A DNA stretch of 64,000 nt, taken from assembly GCF_023221595.1 (NCBI RefSeq), contig NZ_CP096563.1, forward strand, positions 6,195,001 through 6,259,000, given 5' to 3'. The notes below the pieces were generated by a model. The model had not been told where the DNA came from, made no database searches, and saw only the letters and a list, made by a program, of their open reading frames with translations. The position numbers and the translations under genes were made by a program. Shown here one piece after another: positions 13,755 through 25,545 of the stretch. The first letter of the stretch is position 1, and each line of letters opens with the position of its first letter. This DNA is from Rhodococcus qingshengii JCM 15477. Lineage in GTDB: Bacteria; Actinomycetota; Actinomycetes; Mycobacteriales; Mycobacteriaceae.

Positions 13755-16700
13755 TCAGCCGGCACACGGATCCTGATAGGGAACACCGGGCAGGTACCGC
13801 TCCCATTCGGCTTCCGTGATGGGAGATCCTGCGGTGCGGCACAATCGATCAACGACGCCGTCGGGGTCGATTCCCCACAAGCGAACGGTCTTGTCCGACC
13901 CGCTACCCGCGATCATGTCACTCTCGCCGGCGAACTGAGCGTCGTTGACGCGACCCGGGTAGGCGGACAGCGTCGCAAATCGTGTTGCCTGCGAGGGAGT
14001 CTCGATGTCCCAGAGCCAGACGGTTCCGTCGCCGACACCGGCAGCGAGCCGATCACCGGCGCGGTTGAACGAGATCGAATAGATTGCGCCCTCGGGGCCG
14101 ACGAGACGAGCGAGTTCCTCGGGTGCCGACGGTGTGCGTACGTCCCACACGGCGACACCGTGATCCGCACTTCCAGCGGCCAACAGCGTTCCGTCGGCGC
14201 TGAAAGACACTGCTAATGCGTAGCTTTCGAATCCACCCACCGTCGCCGCCACCCGGGGCGACGCTGCGTTCGACACGTCCCACAGATCCACTTCGTTCTT
14301 GGCGTTCGCGATCGCCAAGATGTCGGTACCTGGCTGAAAGGCCATCATCTGCGGGTAGGAGCCGACATCGGTCGACGACAACAGTTTCGGAGCCGACGGG
14401 TCGGAAACGTCGACCAACGCAATACTGTTGTCGTCCTGCGAGGACACCGCCAGCAGATCTCCGGCGGGATTCAGCGCGACAACCGCCACGATGCCCTTCA
14501 CATATACCGCAGGCTCGCCGTAGATACGTGGCGACGCCGGATCACTCAGGTCCCAAAGATATGCACCGCCGCCGCCGGTGCCGCTCACAGCCAGGTTCCC
14601 GTCTGCCGACACCGCCGACGCACCGCTGAAAGAGTCGTCCCCTTGCGGTTTCAACTCCGGCATCACCGCGGGGCGATCGAGATCCTCGGTGTTCCACGCC
14701 AACATCGCGCCACCCCTGGCACCGACGCCGGCCACCAGACGCGAGCCGTCCGCGGCAAAGGGACTGGTGAAGATCGTGTCCCGAGCTCCCGCCCAGACCG
14801 GACCCGGAAGAGCCCACACGCGAGTCACACCGTTGAGTCCCCCGGTGACCAGATTGCGGCCGTCATCGCTGTAGTCGACGGTGGTCACCGCCCCACTGTC
14901 CGGAAGTGTTTCGATCAATGCCCCGGTTCGGGGGTCCCACACGCGCACGGAGTTGTCGGAACTTCCTGCGGCAAGACGTGTTCCGTCTTTGCCGTAGTTG
15001 AGTTCGTTGACGTAGCTGGAAAATCCCGTCAGTGCCGGCAGGGGAGTGGGGCGCGCCGGATCGCTCATGTCCCACCGAACCACCTCCCTGCCAGTGGTTC
15101 CCGCCGCGAGCTCGCGTCCGTCCGGACTGAAGGCGACGCCGAGGTAGTGGACGGTGGTGCCGTTGGGCTCGGTCGCGAAGATCGGCGCCGATTCCTCACC
15201 CCACTTCGCGACGTCCCACACGCGCAGAGTCGCTTGACGCCCGCCCGCCACGAGGAAACGTCCGTCGGGGCTGAACGTCGCGGTGACAATGCCGTCAGCT
15301 GGATGCGGAAGAGCAGGCAAAGCAACGGCATTCGTGGAGGTGTCGATGTTCCATCGCAGAACGTCGGGCGTCGAGGTACCGGCGACCAGCTTGGTTCCGT
15401 CTGGGCTGAACTCCATGTCCTGCACTACGCGTTCACCGTCGACGGGAAGTGTTCCACGGACCGGATTCTTCGGGTCCGACACATCCCAGAGTGCAGCGCC
15501 GCCGGCACCACCGGTCGCAAGGAGCCGTCCGTCCGGGCTGTAGGCGACGGCAAAGAGGGCCGTGCCCTCCGAGACTCCGAGAAACTCCGCCTGCGGAACG
15601 GCTGAGGCAACACCGTCCACCATCGGATAAAGTCTGACCTTCCCATCCGAACCCCCCACCGCCACAACAGTTCCGGCTGGGTTTATCCGGGCCTTCATCG
15701 CGCCGGGCGGTCCGATGATGCGAGTAGCCGAATGAACGCCCGACGCATCCAGCAATGCCGAGCGGGCTTCGGTCGTTTCGTTGACCGCAAATGCCGCCAG
15801 AGCAAGCTGCGACGCCAGCGACGGATCCCGCTCGCGCATCCTGATCGACTCGGTGGCCACCTGACGCGACATCGCCTCGTCTCGCGCGGTATCTGCTTGG
15901 ACACGTTGACGATTGGCTCCGATACCGGCGACGGTCGCAACCACCGCCAACACCAGAGCGATCACCGACGCGGCTGCCAACGCAGTCACGAGTCGCCGCA
16001 GAACGCGTGTACGTCGGCGATCGGCAAATTCCTGCTGATCACGATGCTCGATACTCGCGGCGAGGTACTCCCGCTCGGTGGCATTGAGGTCGGCGGCGCG
16101 GGTCCGACTCGGTTCCAGTGGGAGACCGAGTTCACCCGAGTTCAGCCATTCTTCCGTCAGGTGAAGACGTGCGGGTCCGAGCAGCGCGCCGGGGTCGCGT
16201 CCACTGTCTTCCCATACCTGCGCCGCGTAGGTGAACCGGCGATGCACCGCCAGGCCGGCGCGGTCCGAGTCGATCCAATCGCGAAGCCGACTCCACGCGG
16301 ACAGCAAGACCTCGTGCGAAACCTCGACGGTCTCCTCGTCGACGGTGAGAAGGCGGCGTAAGGCGAACCGGTCGATGACGGTATTCACGTCGTCGACGTC
16401 GTCACCGAGGAAGAGTTCGGTGCGCGGTGCCCGCCGACGCGTCTGCGTCACTTCGTCGACGTTGACCAATCGCAGGAAGATCCTGCGCGCCAACTGCTGC
16501 TGCCTCTCTGTGAGCTCGCCGTACACTTCCTCCGCGCTTTGCTGGACGGCTCCGGCGATCCCGTCGGTGGCGTAGTAATCCGAGACGGTCAGAGTTTTAC
16601 GCGTCGACCGTTGCCAGGTCCCCAACAGTGCGTGTGACAGCAAAGGCAAAGCTCCGGGGTCGCTCGCCGTGCGCGAGCCGCGTGGTGTCAGCTCGCCGAC

Positions 16701-17597
16701 CAGAACCTGAACCAACTCGCTCTGCACGGTCATCCCGGCCTTGACCGCCGGCTCGACGATCACCTCGCGCAATTGTTCGTCGGTCAGTGGCCCGACCACC
16801 ATCGGCGAATCGTCGAGCAGCGGCACCAAAAGTGGTTCCTCCGCCGCGAGCCCGTAGAAGTCGGCGCGCATTCCGATGACTGCGATGGTGTTCTCACCGA
16901 GGTCCGCGAGAGTCCGCAGTATTTCCTCGCGCCGATCACCGTCGCACTGCGTCCACAGTTCCTCGAACTGGTCGAGGATCAAGACAGTTGGTTCGTCGGA
17001 AATCGACGACGGGATTCCTCCTGTACCCGGCTGCAGGGTTTCCACCCGCCAGCCGTCGAACCGTGAATCGCCCTCGGCAACCTTGGGGGCGAGCCCGGCC
17101 CGCAGCAACGACGACTTACCCGATCCGGAAGCACCGATCACCATGAACTGACGGCGACCTTCACCTCGTATCGCCGACGCCACCCGTTCGACCAAGTTGG
17201 CAGTGAGTTCGTCTCGACCGAAGAACCACTCGGCGTCCTCCTGCCGGAACGACTCGAGACCTCGATACGGAACGGTGGCGTCGCCGCGTCGTCTGGCCGT
17301 CAGCTGTCTCACTCGTTGCACCGCACTGATCCAGCGCTCTCGCTCATCCTCGGAATCGACGCCGCAGGCCTCGAGGAGCGCAAAAAACATCGGGGTACTC
17401 GCCGGCGTCGGCAGGTGTTGGCCGGCAAACCATCCGCTGACGGTTCCGTGCAAACCACCCGAACGCTCTACGGCTTCGCGGACCGTCAGTCCGGCTGCGT
17501 TCCGCAGTGCAGTGAGCGTCTCAGCAAACTGACCACGCGACTCGATCCGGGCGGGGTCGACCTGATTGTGCGTACCGGCTTCCGCCTTCGAGTTCAT
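13755..17597 (-). CDS. HTH-nSTAND1 NTPase-WD40 repeat membrane protein
   Basis: A 1280-residue multidomain protein. An XRE-like helix-turn-helix (about 22-66) comes first. A STAND-type P-loop NTPase follows, with Walker A Gly-Ala-Ser-Gly-Ser-Gly-Lys-Ser (155-162) and Walker B Val-Leu-Ile-Leu-Asp-Gln-Phe-Glu-Glu (205-213). After a helical region there is one membrane helix (about 535-561), then roughly a dozen WD40 repeats (620-1270) with repeated Phe-Ser-Pro-Asp-Gly and Leu-Trp-Asp-x-Ser motifs, so a beta-propeller platform probably lies across the membrane. ATG at 17597 is chosen; an upstream GTG would add 29 non-conserved residues. STAND proteins are switches that oligomerise on ligand binding, and many act in signalling or immunity. 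It is divergent from a small LuxR-type gene. Confidence 0.85.
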   Translation of the reverse strand: MNSKAEAGTHNQVDPARIESRGQFAETLTALRNAAGLTVREAVERSGGLHGTVSGWFAGQHLPTPASTPMFFALLEACGVDSEDERERWISAVQRVRQLTARRRGDATVPYRGLESFRQEDAEWFFGRDELTANLVERVASAIRGEGRRQFMVIGASGSGKSSLLRAGLAPKVAEGDSRFDGWRVETLQPGTGGIPSSISDEPTVLILDQFEELWTQCDGDRREEILRTLADLGENTIAVIGMRADFYGLAAEEPLLVPLLDDSPMVVGPLTDEQLREVIVEPAVKAGMTVQSELVQVLVGELTPRGSRTASDPGALPLLSHALLGTWQRSTRKTLTVSDYYATDGIAGAVQQSAEEVYGELTERQQQLARRIFLRLVNVDEVTQTRRRAPRTELFLGDDVDDVNTVIDRFALRRLLTVDEETVEVSHEVLLSAWSRLRDWIDSDRAGLAVHRRFTYAAQVWEDSGRDPGALLGPARLHLTEEWLNSGELGLPLEPSRTRAADLNATEREYLAASIEHRDQQEFADRRRTRVLRRLVTALAAASVIALVLAVVATVAGIGANRQRVQADTARDEAMSRQVATESIRMRERDPSLASQLALAAFAVNETTEARSALLDASGVHSATRIIGPPGAMKARINPAGTVVAVGGSDGKVRLYPMVDGVASAVPQAEFLGVSEGTALFAVAYSPDGRLLATGGAGGAALWDVSDPKNPVRGTLPVDGERVVQDMEFSPDGTKLVAGTSTPDVLRWNIDTSTNAVALPALPHPADGIVTATFSPDGRFLVAGGRQATLRVWDVAKWGEESAPIFATEPNGTTVHYLGVAFSPDGRELAAGTTGREVVRWDMSDPARPTPLPALTGFSSYVNELNYGKDGTRLAAGSSDNSVRVWDPRTGALIETLPDSGAVTTVDYSDDGRNLVTGGLNGVTRVWALPGPVWAGARDTIFTSPFAADGSRLVAGVGARGGAMLAWNTEDLDRPAVMPELKPQGDDSFSGASAVSADGNLAVSGTGGGGAYLWDLSDPASPRIYGEPAVYVKGIVAVVALNPAGDLLAVSSQDDNSIALVDVSDPSAPKLLSSTDVGSYPQMMAFQPGTDILAIANAKNEVDLWDVSNAASPRVAATVGGFESYALAVSFSADGTLLAAGSADHGVAVWDVRTPSAPEELARLVGPEGAIYSISFNRAGDRLAAGVGDGTVWLWDIETPSQATRFATLSAYPGRVNDAQFAGESDMIAGSGSDKTVRLWGIDPDGVVDRLCRTAGSPITEAEWERYLPGVPYQDPCAG

Positions 17598-17783
17598 AGC
17601 GACGCACTCTATCGGAGCAGGTAGGGGATTTGTCCGTTGTATGGACTCTGTATCGAGAGAGTTGCACCCGTTCCACTGAGACACCTCGATCGAAATACTC
17701 GTCTCAGTCGAGCCTCGAGCCAGCAGCCCTTCTGCAAATACGGCAGTCGGCGCCCATCCCCTCCGTCGAAAGGCGCTACTCGC

Positions 17784-18083
17784 ATGTCTTCAATCGGCAT
17801 TTCTCCGAAGATCGAGGCAAACGTGTCCCGAGTCGGCAACCCCAAGCACGGCAAGCACAAGCCGAAGCTGAGCGTCCGCGAGATCGAAGTACTTCTTGCC
17901 TGGCTACGTTCGGATTCCAAGTCCGAGGTCGCCGAGACACTCGGCCTACGCGTCTGCACCGTCAACACACACATCACTCGGGTACGCACGAAGTACAGCG
18001 ACGTCGGGCGGCCGGCTCCCACGAAGGCAGCGTTGTTCGCCCGCGCGGTCCAGGACGGGTACACCACCCTCGACGAGTGGTGA
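17784..18083 (+). CDS. Small LuxR-type helix-turn-helix regulator
   Basis: This 99-residue protein is essentially one LuxR C-terminal DNA-binding domain. It has Leu-Ser-Val-Arg-Glu-Ile-Glu-Val-Leu-Leu-Ala-Trp (start of the domain), Ser-Glu-Val-Ala-Glu-Thr-Leu-Gly-Leu, and Val-Asn-Thr-His-Ile-Thr-Arg-Val-Arg-Thr-Lys-Tyr (recognition helix). There is no receiver or sensor domain. ATG at 17784 follows GAAAGG. It may pair functionally with the divergent STAND protein, or be a partner of a distant sensor; neither can be shown here. It ends 2 bp from a convergent GT87 gene. Confidence 0.8.
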   Translation: MSSIGISPKIEANVSRVGNPKHGKHKPKLSVREIEVLLAWLRSDSKSEVAETLGLRVCTVNTHITRVRTKYSDVGRPAPTKAALFARAVQDGYTTLDEW

Positions 18084-18085
18084 CC

Positions 18086-19663
18086 TCAGACCGCGACGGG
18101 TTCCGGTTCCTTCGCCTTGGACGGCTTCAACCAACCGGGTAGCCAGGCAGGTTGTTTGTCCGGTGCTTGATCGAGAACACCGCCCGCCGGATCGTCGATG
18201 AACCCGTACCGCACGAGATCCTCCGACGGCCGGTAGATCTGCCGGAGCACCAGCGCGCACAGAACGAGTACCGCGATGTCCCGGATCACGACCGTTCCGG
18301 TGAACCACTGCTCGGGCAGCCCCTTGTTGGACACCCCGAGGTAATACATCATTCGTGGAACCCAGACCAGGGCGTCGATGGTCATCCACGCGAGCAGGAG
18401 TCTGCGGTGCGGCAAGGCCAACACGGCCAGCGGCACCAGCCACAGAGAATACTGCGGGCTCCACACCTTGTTCGTGAGCAGGAAGCCCGCCACCAACAGG
18501 AAGCACAGCTGCGCAACTCGCGGACGACGCTGCGCCGTCAGGGCGACGTATCCGACACCGATGCAGACGGCCACGAACAAAAGCAGAGAGACGGCGTTGA
18601 GATTCGACGGCGACTCACCCTGTGCGAGAGGACCGTCGAGGCCCTTCCACGACGTGAACGACGCGATCACGTTGTAGAGCGAATCCGGATCGGCCCCGCG
18701 TTCGGAGTTGAGCCGGAAGAACTCGTACCAACCATGGGGGTACAGCGCGGCAATGGGCAGGTTCACCGCAAGCCATGCCGCGACCGCGCTGAGAGCGGTC
18801 ACCAGCCAGTCCCTCGTCTTGCCCGCGCGCAGACACAGGACCAAGAGCGGTCCCAGTAGGAGCAGCGGGTAGAGCTTTGCGGCGCCGCCCAGGCCGAGCA
18901 GGATTCCCGCGAGCACGGGCCGCTTGCGTGCCCACGCCAACAACCCACCCGCCGCGAACGCCGTCGCCAGAGGATCGAAGTTCGTGAACACGTGCACGAT
19001 CACCAACGGGGAACACGCGATGAGAGCGCCGTCCCACACTCGTCGTCCGGCCAGCAGGGTGCTCGCCCACACGGTGACCAGCCACGCCAACGCCAACCCG
19101 AACGCCACGACGTTGAAATAGAGCGCCACCTGAATCGCGCCTGGCAGCCAGGTGATCGAATCCCACGCCTTCGCGACTTTCATTGCGCCGTACTGGTAGA
19201 GCCCCGAGATGACCGGATACTCCATGTACCGCATCTGGATCGAACCGTCGCCGCGTACTTCTTCCCACGACGTCTTGTACGGGAATGCTCCCTGATCGAG
19301 GCGTTCGGCTCCGTACAGCGGAACGGTATCGGAGTAACACATCGCCACGTACTGGCGGCTGCCACTCCAATCGAGGCCGACCTGCCCGCTCTCGCCGACC
19401 GGCGCCTGCTGAATACAGCCCGCCTTGGCGAACCAGCCGAAAGCCAAGAACACCACGGCGAGCAGAAGGATCACTCGCATCGGTGTGAAGAAGCGAGTGC
19501 GCCCGATCAGTGCGTGACGACCTACCGGACCGCCGACGGTTCCCGACAGCGCAGACACCATCGCGTCGTTGCGACTGGGAACGTCCCGCCAATCCGCCGA
19601 ACGAAGATCTTCGGCCAGCGGAGCGGGGGAGGTCGGTTCGGCATCATCAGCATTCGCGGCCAC
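18086..19663 (-). CDS. GT87-family membrane mannosyltransferase, paralogue B (Rv0051-type)
   Basis: This 525-residue polytopic protein has about 10-12 helices after a 60-residue soluble start. GT87 traits include Cys-Tyr-Ser-Asp, Met-Glu-Tyr-Pro-Val-Ile-Ser-Gly, Ala-Lys-Leu-Tyr-Pro-Leu and Lys-Val-Trp-Ser-Pro-Gln-Tyr-Ser-Leu-Trp. It lies directly downstream of the penicillin-binding protein on the same strand, the position of Rv0051 in M. tuberculosis, so this is the core copy and the gene at 10984 is the extra one. It probably uses polyprenyl-phosphomannose on the outer face of the membrane to extend a lipoglycan. Confidence 0.85.
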   Translation of the reverse strand: MAANADDAEPTSPAPLAEDLRSADWRDVPSRNDAMVSALSGTVGGPVGRHALIGRTRFFTPMRVILLLAVVFLAFGWFAKAGCIQQAPVGESGQVGLDWSGSRQYVAMCYSDTVPLYGAERLDQGAFPYKTSWEEVRGDGSIQMRYMEYPVISGLYQYGAMKVAKAWDSITWLPGAIQVALYFNVVAFGLALAWLVTVWASTLLAGRRVWDGALIACSPLVIVHVFTNFDPLATAFAAGGLLAWARKRPVLAGILLGLGGAAKLYPLLLLGPLLVLCLRAGKTRDWLVTALSAVAAWLAVNLPIAALYPHGWYEFFRLNSERGADPDSLYNVIASFTSWKGLDGPLAQGESPSNLNAVSLLLFVAVCIGVGYVALTAQRRPRVAQLCFLLVAGFLLTNKVWSPQYSLWLVPLAVLALPHRRLLLAWMTIDALVWVPRMMYYLGVSNKGLPEQWFTGTVVIRDIAVLVLCALVLRQIYRPSEDLVRYGFIDDPAGGVLDQAPDKQPAWLPGWLKPSKAKEPEPVAV

Positions 19664-19702
19664 TCCGCGAGGTTACCGTCTTTCGAACCGACCACCCTCC
19701 AA

Positions 19703-22363
<2,661 letters not shown>

Positions 22364-22430
22364 TCAAATCTCCAGTGGTCACGGACCGATCACGTGCAGA
22401 CTTCGATCGGGCCCTTCTTCGGGTGTGGCG

Positions 22431-22850
22431 TTACTCGCTGGCGGTGCGCCGGCTTGGTGGGCGTGCTCGCCGCGGTCGCGGCGGCGCAGGTACTGCGCCG
22501 AGCACATAGGACTGCACCAAGTGGTTCCAACTGCAGGTACGGCACACCTCTACAACGTGCACCGTGAACTCCTCTGCTGTTTCCGCAAGCCGAGCGAGCT
22601 CGTCCGAGGTTCGGGCCGATCCCGAAACCTGACCGAGCTTGTCGCCGAACACCCAGGACACGAGCGTCAACTGTTCCTTGCGGCAAATGGGGCAGACGAC
22701 GTCGCTGCCCCGGCCGTGGAACTTCGCGGCTCTGAGTAGGTACGGATCGGCGTCACACACCTGCTTGACGTCGGTCCGACCCGCAGACACTTCGGCCAGC
22801 ACAGACCGACGCGCGAGCGCGTAGTCCACAACTTGCCGCTGTATCCGCAC
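22431..22850 (-). CDS. DUF5318 family protein (Rv0049-type)
   Basis: This 139-residue soluble protein has two zinc-ribbon-like Cys pairs: Val-Cys-Pro-Ile-Cys-Arg-Lys-Glu-Gln and Val-Cys-Arg-Thr-Cys-Ser-Trp-Asn-His. GTG at 22850 gives the conserved start Val-Arg-Ile-Gln-Arg-Gln-Val-Val-Asp-Tyr; an upstream ATG would add about 30 non-conserved residues running into the divergent promoter region. It sits upstream of ponA1 as in mycobacteria, so a role in envelope synthesis is possible. The function is unknown. Confidence 0.85.
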   Translation of the reverse strand: MRIQRQVVDYALARRSVLAEVSAGRTDVKQVCDADPYLLRAAKFHGRGSDVVCPICRKEQLTLVSWVFGDKLGQVSGSARTSDELARLAETAEEFTVHVVEVCRTCSWNHLVQSYVLGAVPAPPRPRRARPPSRRTASE

Positions 22851-22957
22851 CTGACCAGCGTACGTGCGTCCGTGCCGCGACGGACGGTTCGGGAGGGTCA
22901 CGATGAACACATTTCGGGGGCTGGGGGCATGGCGACCAGCCATTACGATCACTTCCT

Positions 22958-23818
22958 GTGAAGTCTTCTCGTTCTCCGATGACGCGCGCTCGTGATCTTG
23001 ATCGCGTCGAAACGTGCAATGTGTTGGACGCCGCGTACGCCGAAGGGCAGTTGAGCGCGGAGGACTACTTCGACCGGACCGAGAAGGCGAAGTCCGCGAA
23101 GACCCTGCTCGCACTCGCACGCCTGGTCAACGATCTGCAGGTGCCGAAGATCGAGACCAAAACGGTGCCTCGGACGTCGACGGCACGAAAGGCCGTGTTC
23201 GTCGGTGCTGCTGCTCTGATCGTCGTCGGCGCGATCGCAGCAGTGGCGTGGAGTCGGTCACCGTTGACGCCCTCGGAAGACATCACAGCCAGTTATGCCA
23301 GCACTACTTCCCTCGCTCCGCCGTTGCCGACCACCACCCCGGTGCCGGAGCCGACCGTCGAACCGATCCTGATCGCACACATCGACACGTTGACGCCGGA
23401 AGGAATCGGCGCATTCATCGAGAGGTATCGAGAAGAGTTCGGTGACATGTTCGTAGACGACGCCAGCTTCCACGGCGACTACTCATCAGTGAGCCGGGCG
23501 GTCCCCGATGCTCCCGCTCTCACCGAGTCCATCAGTTTTCGCGACGGCTTCGAGAGGGAAGTGACGTCCATTCCGCGGCGAACGGGCCAGCCGACCTTCG
23601 ACCTCGGTTCCATCCAGATCGACAAGCTCGCGCCGTACATGGTGAACATCGGCGACTATGTCAATGTTTCGGACGCCGCGATCACCCACTTGATCGTGGA
23701 CGCGAACTACGGCGTCCCGGAGATCGCGATCTATGCAGAGAACGGACTCGGCCACCAAGGACGCATCGAGGTCACGCCGTGGGGCGAGATCTCTCGTTCC
23801 TACCCGTACGGGAGCTAG
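22958..23818 (+). CDS. DUF1707 membrane protein, tandem copy 1
   Basis: 286 residues. The N-terminal DUF1707 domain (about 8-65) contains Ala-Arg-Asp-Leu-Asp-Arg-Val-Glu-Thr-Cys and Ala-Tyr-Ala-Glu-Gly-Gln-Leu-Ser-Ala-Glu-Asp-Tyr. One membrane helix follows (about 75-97), then a Pro/Thr linker and an extracytoplasmic domain of about 160 residues. The start is a GTG. It begins a three-gene tandem array of paralogues with the same layout; M. tuberculosis appears to have one gene, Rv0048c, at this position. The function is unknown; DUF1707 is a short helical domain often found in SHOCT-like or signalling proteins. Confidence 0.8.
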   Translation: MKSSRSPMTRARDLDRVETCNVLDAAYAEGQLSAEDYFDRTEKAKSAKTLLALARLVNDLQVPKIETKTVPRTSTARKAVFVGAAALIVVGAIAAVAWSRSPLTPSEDITASYASTTSLAPPLPTTTPVPEPTVEPILIAHIDTLTPEGIGAFIERYREEFGDMFVDDASFHGDYSSVSRAVPDAPALTESISFRDGFEREVTSIPRRTGQPTFDLGSIQIDKLAPYMVNIGDYVNVSDAAITHLIVDANYGVPEIAIYAENGLGHQGRIEVTPWGEISRSYPYGS

Positions 23819-23827
23819 GGTGAGCCG

Positions 23828-24649
23828 GTGAGTGGGTCCCCGACTACTACCTCTACGCGCACCCGTGCGCGCGACGTCGACCGTTCCGATACCTGCGCCG
23901 TTCTCGATACGGCTCTGTCCGACGGCCAGATCACGGTCGACGAGCACGCGAACCGGACGGCTGCGGCCATGACCGCGACCACGCTCGGACAGCTCGATCT
24001 GCTGGTCCGCGATCTGCAGAAAGCAACGCTGCGCAACGCCGTCGCCAAAGTTCGCCGTATCGACAAGATCTGGTACCTCGCAGCCGCATCGACTATCTTC
24101 GCCGGCCTGATCGGGTACCTCACCTTGTCCGCCGACCCTTCACCCCCACCGCCTCCACCGGCGGCAGCCGAAAACGTCGAACCGCTTGCCCCCATTGTGA
24201 GTTCGACGTTGAACACGGTCACCGCAAGCGGGATCGGGGAATTCATCACCAGATACAGCGCCAAGTATGGCACGACGATAATCGATTCCGCCAACTTCTA
24301 CGACGGCTATGCAAGCGTCACTCGCGCCGCCGCTGTCTCGCCGAACCTGGAGGAAGACATCGACTTTCGAGGCGGTTTCACACCACGCGACAGCACGTCG
24401 ACTCGAGCAGCCAGCACCGTCACCTTCGACCTCGCTGCCGTCGACATCGACAAACTCGCCGGATATCTGGCAGGAGTGTCCGCAAATCTCAACGTCCCCG
24501 ACGCCGAGATCACACACATCAGCATGAGTTCGTCGAGCGACGATCCACGCGTCTCCATCTACGCCAGCAACAACCTCGGCGCGAGCGGCTCAATGGATTT
24601 GACCCCGGATGGCCGCCCGATCCGCTTGTCTCCCTTCACTCCTCGATAG
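23828..24649 (+). CDS. DUF1707 membrane protein, tandem copy 2
   Basis: 273 residues and clearly a paralogue of the preceding gene. It has the DUF1707 domain with Ala-Arg-Asp-Val-Asp-Arg-Ser-Asp-Thr-Cys and Leu-Ser-Asp-Gly-Gln-Ile-Thr-Val-Asp-Glu-His, a single membrane helix (about 82-103), a Pro-rich linker, and an outer domain with the shared Gly-Ile-Gly-Glu-Phe-Ile and Asp-Ile-Asp-Lys-Leu-Ala motifs. The start is a GTG 9 bp after the previous stop, so they form an operon. Confidence 0.8.
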   Translation: MSGSPTTTSTRTRARDVDRSDTCAVLDTALSDGQITVDEHANRTAAAMTATTLGQLDLLVRDLQKATLRNAVAKVRRIDKIWYLAAASTIFAGLIGYLTLSADPSPPPPPPAAAENVEPLAPIVSSTLNTVTASGIGEFITRYSAKYGTTIIDSANFYDGYASVTRAAAVSPNLEEDIDFRGGFTPRDSTSTRAASTVTFDLAAVDIDKLAGYLAGVSANLNVPDAEITHISMSSSSDDPRVSIYASNNLGASGSMDLTPDGRPIRLSPFTPR

Positions 24650-24658
24650 GCCCCGGAC

Positions 24659-25429
24659 ATGCCGAACGATCTGACCAGGACCACCCGCGCTCGCAATGCC
24701 GATCGCGAGGCTACCTGCGCAGTGCTGGACTCCGCCTTCGCCGACGGACAACTCACGGCGACCGAGCACGACGAATTGACCGAACTCGCCGCGGTGGCAG
24801 TCACTCTCGGCGATCTCGAAGATTTGACGTCCGATCTGCAGACCGAGGCGTCCCTACCCATTCTTCGGAAAGAACCTTCGCTCGACACGCGTTGGATCGC
24901 CGTTGTGATCATCGCGCTGTCACTGGTCTCGGCTGTCGGTTTCGGAATCAAATACGCCGCGTCCGACGTCACGATCTTCTCGAGCCCCGAGCCACAGTTA
25001 CACACCGTCGACGGCCTGGGGGCGATGTTCCATGCCATCGAAACGGAGTACGGCAGCGGACTGGTCGACGAGATGACCATCTATCCCACTTATGCACGCG
25101 TAACGCGCGCCGATCCTGCCGCGCCGCGCAAGAGCCTGGACAGCTACTACCGAGGCGACCTCGAGGACACGACTTCAGGAGGATCACGCGAACCCGACGT
25201 GACCCAGATCGACGTCAGACAGCTCGATCCTCGCATCGTGATCGCCCTGCTCGACGGCGCCGGAACAACGACGTCGGTGCAAAATCCGACCACTCGGTAC
25301 GTCTCTGTCGATAGCACCGAAAATGTTCCGACCATCCAGATTCACGTCGGCAACGACCTCGACGAGAGCGGGTACCTGACCGCTGCCCTCGATGGCGAAA
25401 TCATGTCGATTTACCCGTTCACCCCCTGA
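24659..25429 (+). CDS. DUF1707 membrane protein, tandem copy 3
   Basis: 256 residues, third paralogue. The DUF1707 domain reads Ala-Arg-Asn-Ala-Asp-Arg-Glu-Ala-Thr-Cys and Phe-Ala-Asp-Gly-Gln-Leu-Thr-Ala-Thr-Glu-His. One membrane helix (about 78-100) and a shorter outer domain follow, with the matching Asp-Val-Arg-Gln-Leu-Asp-Pro and final Ile-Tyr-Pro-Phe-Thr-Pro. The ATG starts 9 bp after copy 2. It is the most diverged of the three. Confidence 0.8.
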   Translation: MPNDLTRTTRARNADREATCAVLDSAFADGQLTATEHDELTELAAVAVTLGDLEDLTSDLQTEASLPILRKEPSLDTRWIAVVIIALSLVSAVGFGIKYAASDVTIFSSPEPQLHTVDGLGAMFHAIETEYGSGLVDEMTIYPTYARVTRADPAAPRKSLDSYYRGDLEDTTSGGSREPDVTQIDVRQLDPRIVIALLDGAGTTTSVQNPTTRYVSVDSTENVPTIQIHVGNDLDESGYLTAALDGEIMSIYPFTP

Positions 25430-25477
25430 TCTAGCCGTGACACCTTGGTACACGTATCGGGCCGCAGTGTGGTTTTA

Positions 25478-25494
25478 TATATCGGCGCGATATA
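25478..25494. promoter_or_regulatory. Palindromic operator candidate for PadR
   Basis: TATATC-GGCGC-GATATA is a perfect 6-bp inverted repeat centred about 60 bp upstream of padR, in an AT-rich island that also looks like a promoter. PadR-type repressors commonly autoregulate through AT-rich palindromes, so this is a natural site for control of padR-ino1. Confidence 0.55.
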
Positions 25495-25545
25495 GTTGGT
25501 TATCGCATCAAGCGGTTAGGTTCAACGACTCGGGAGGTTTGTCAG

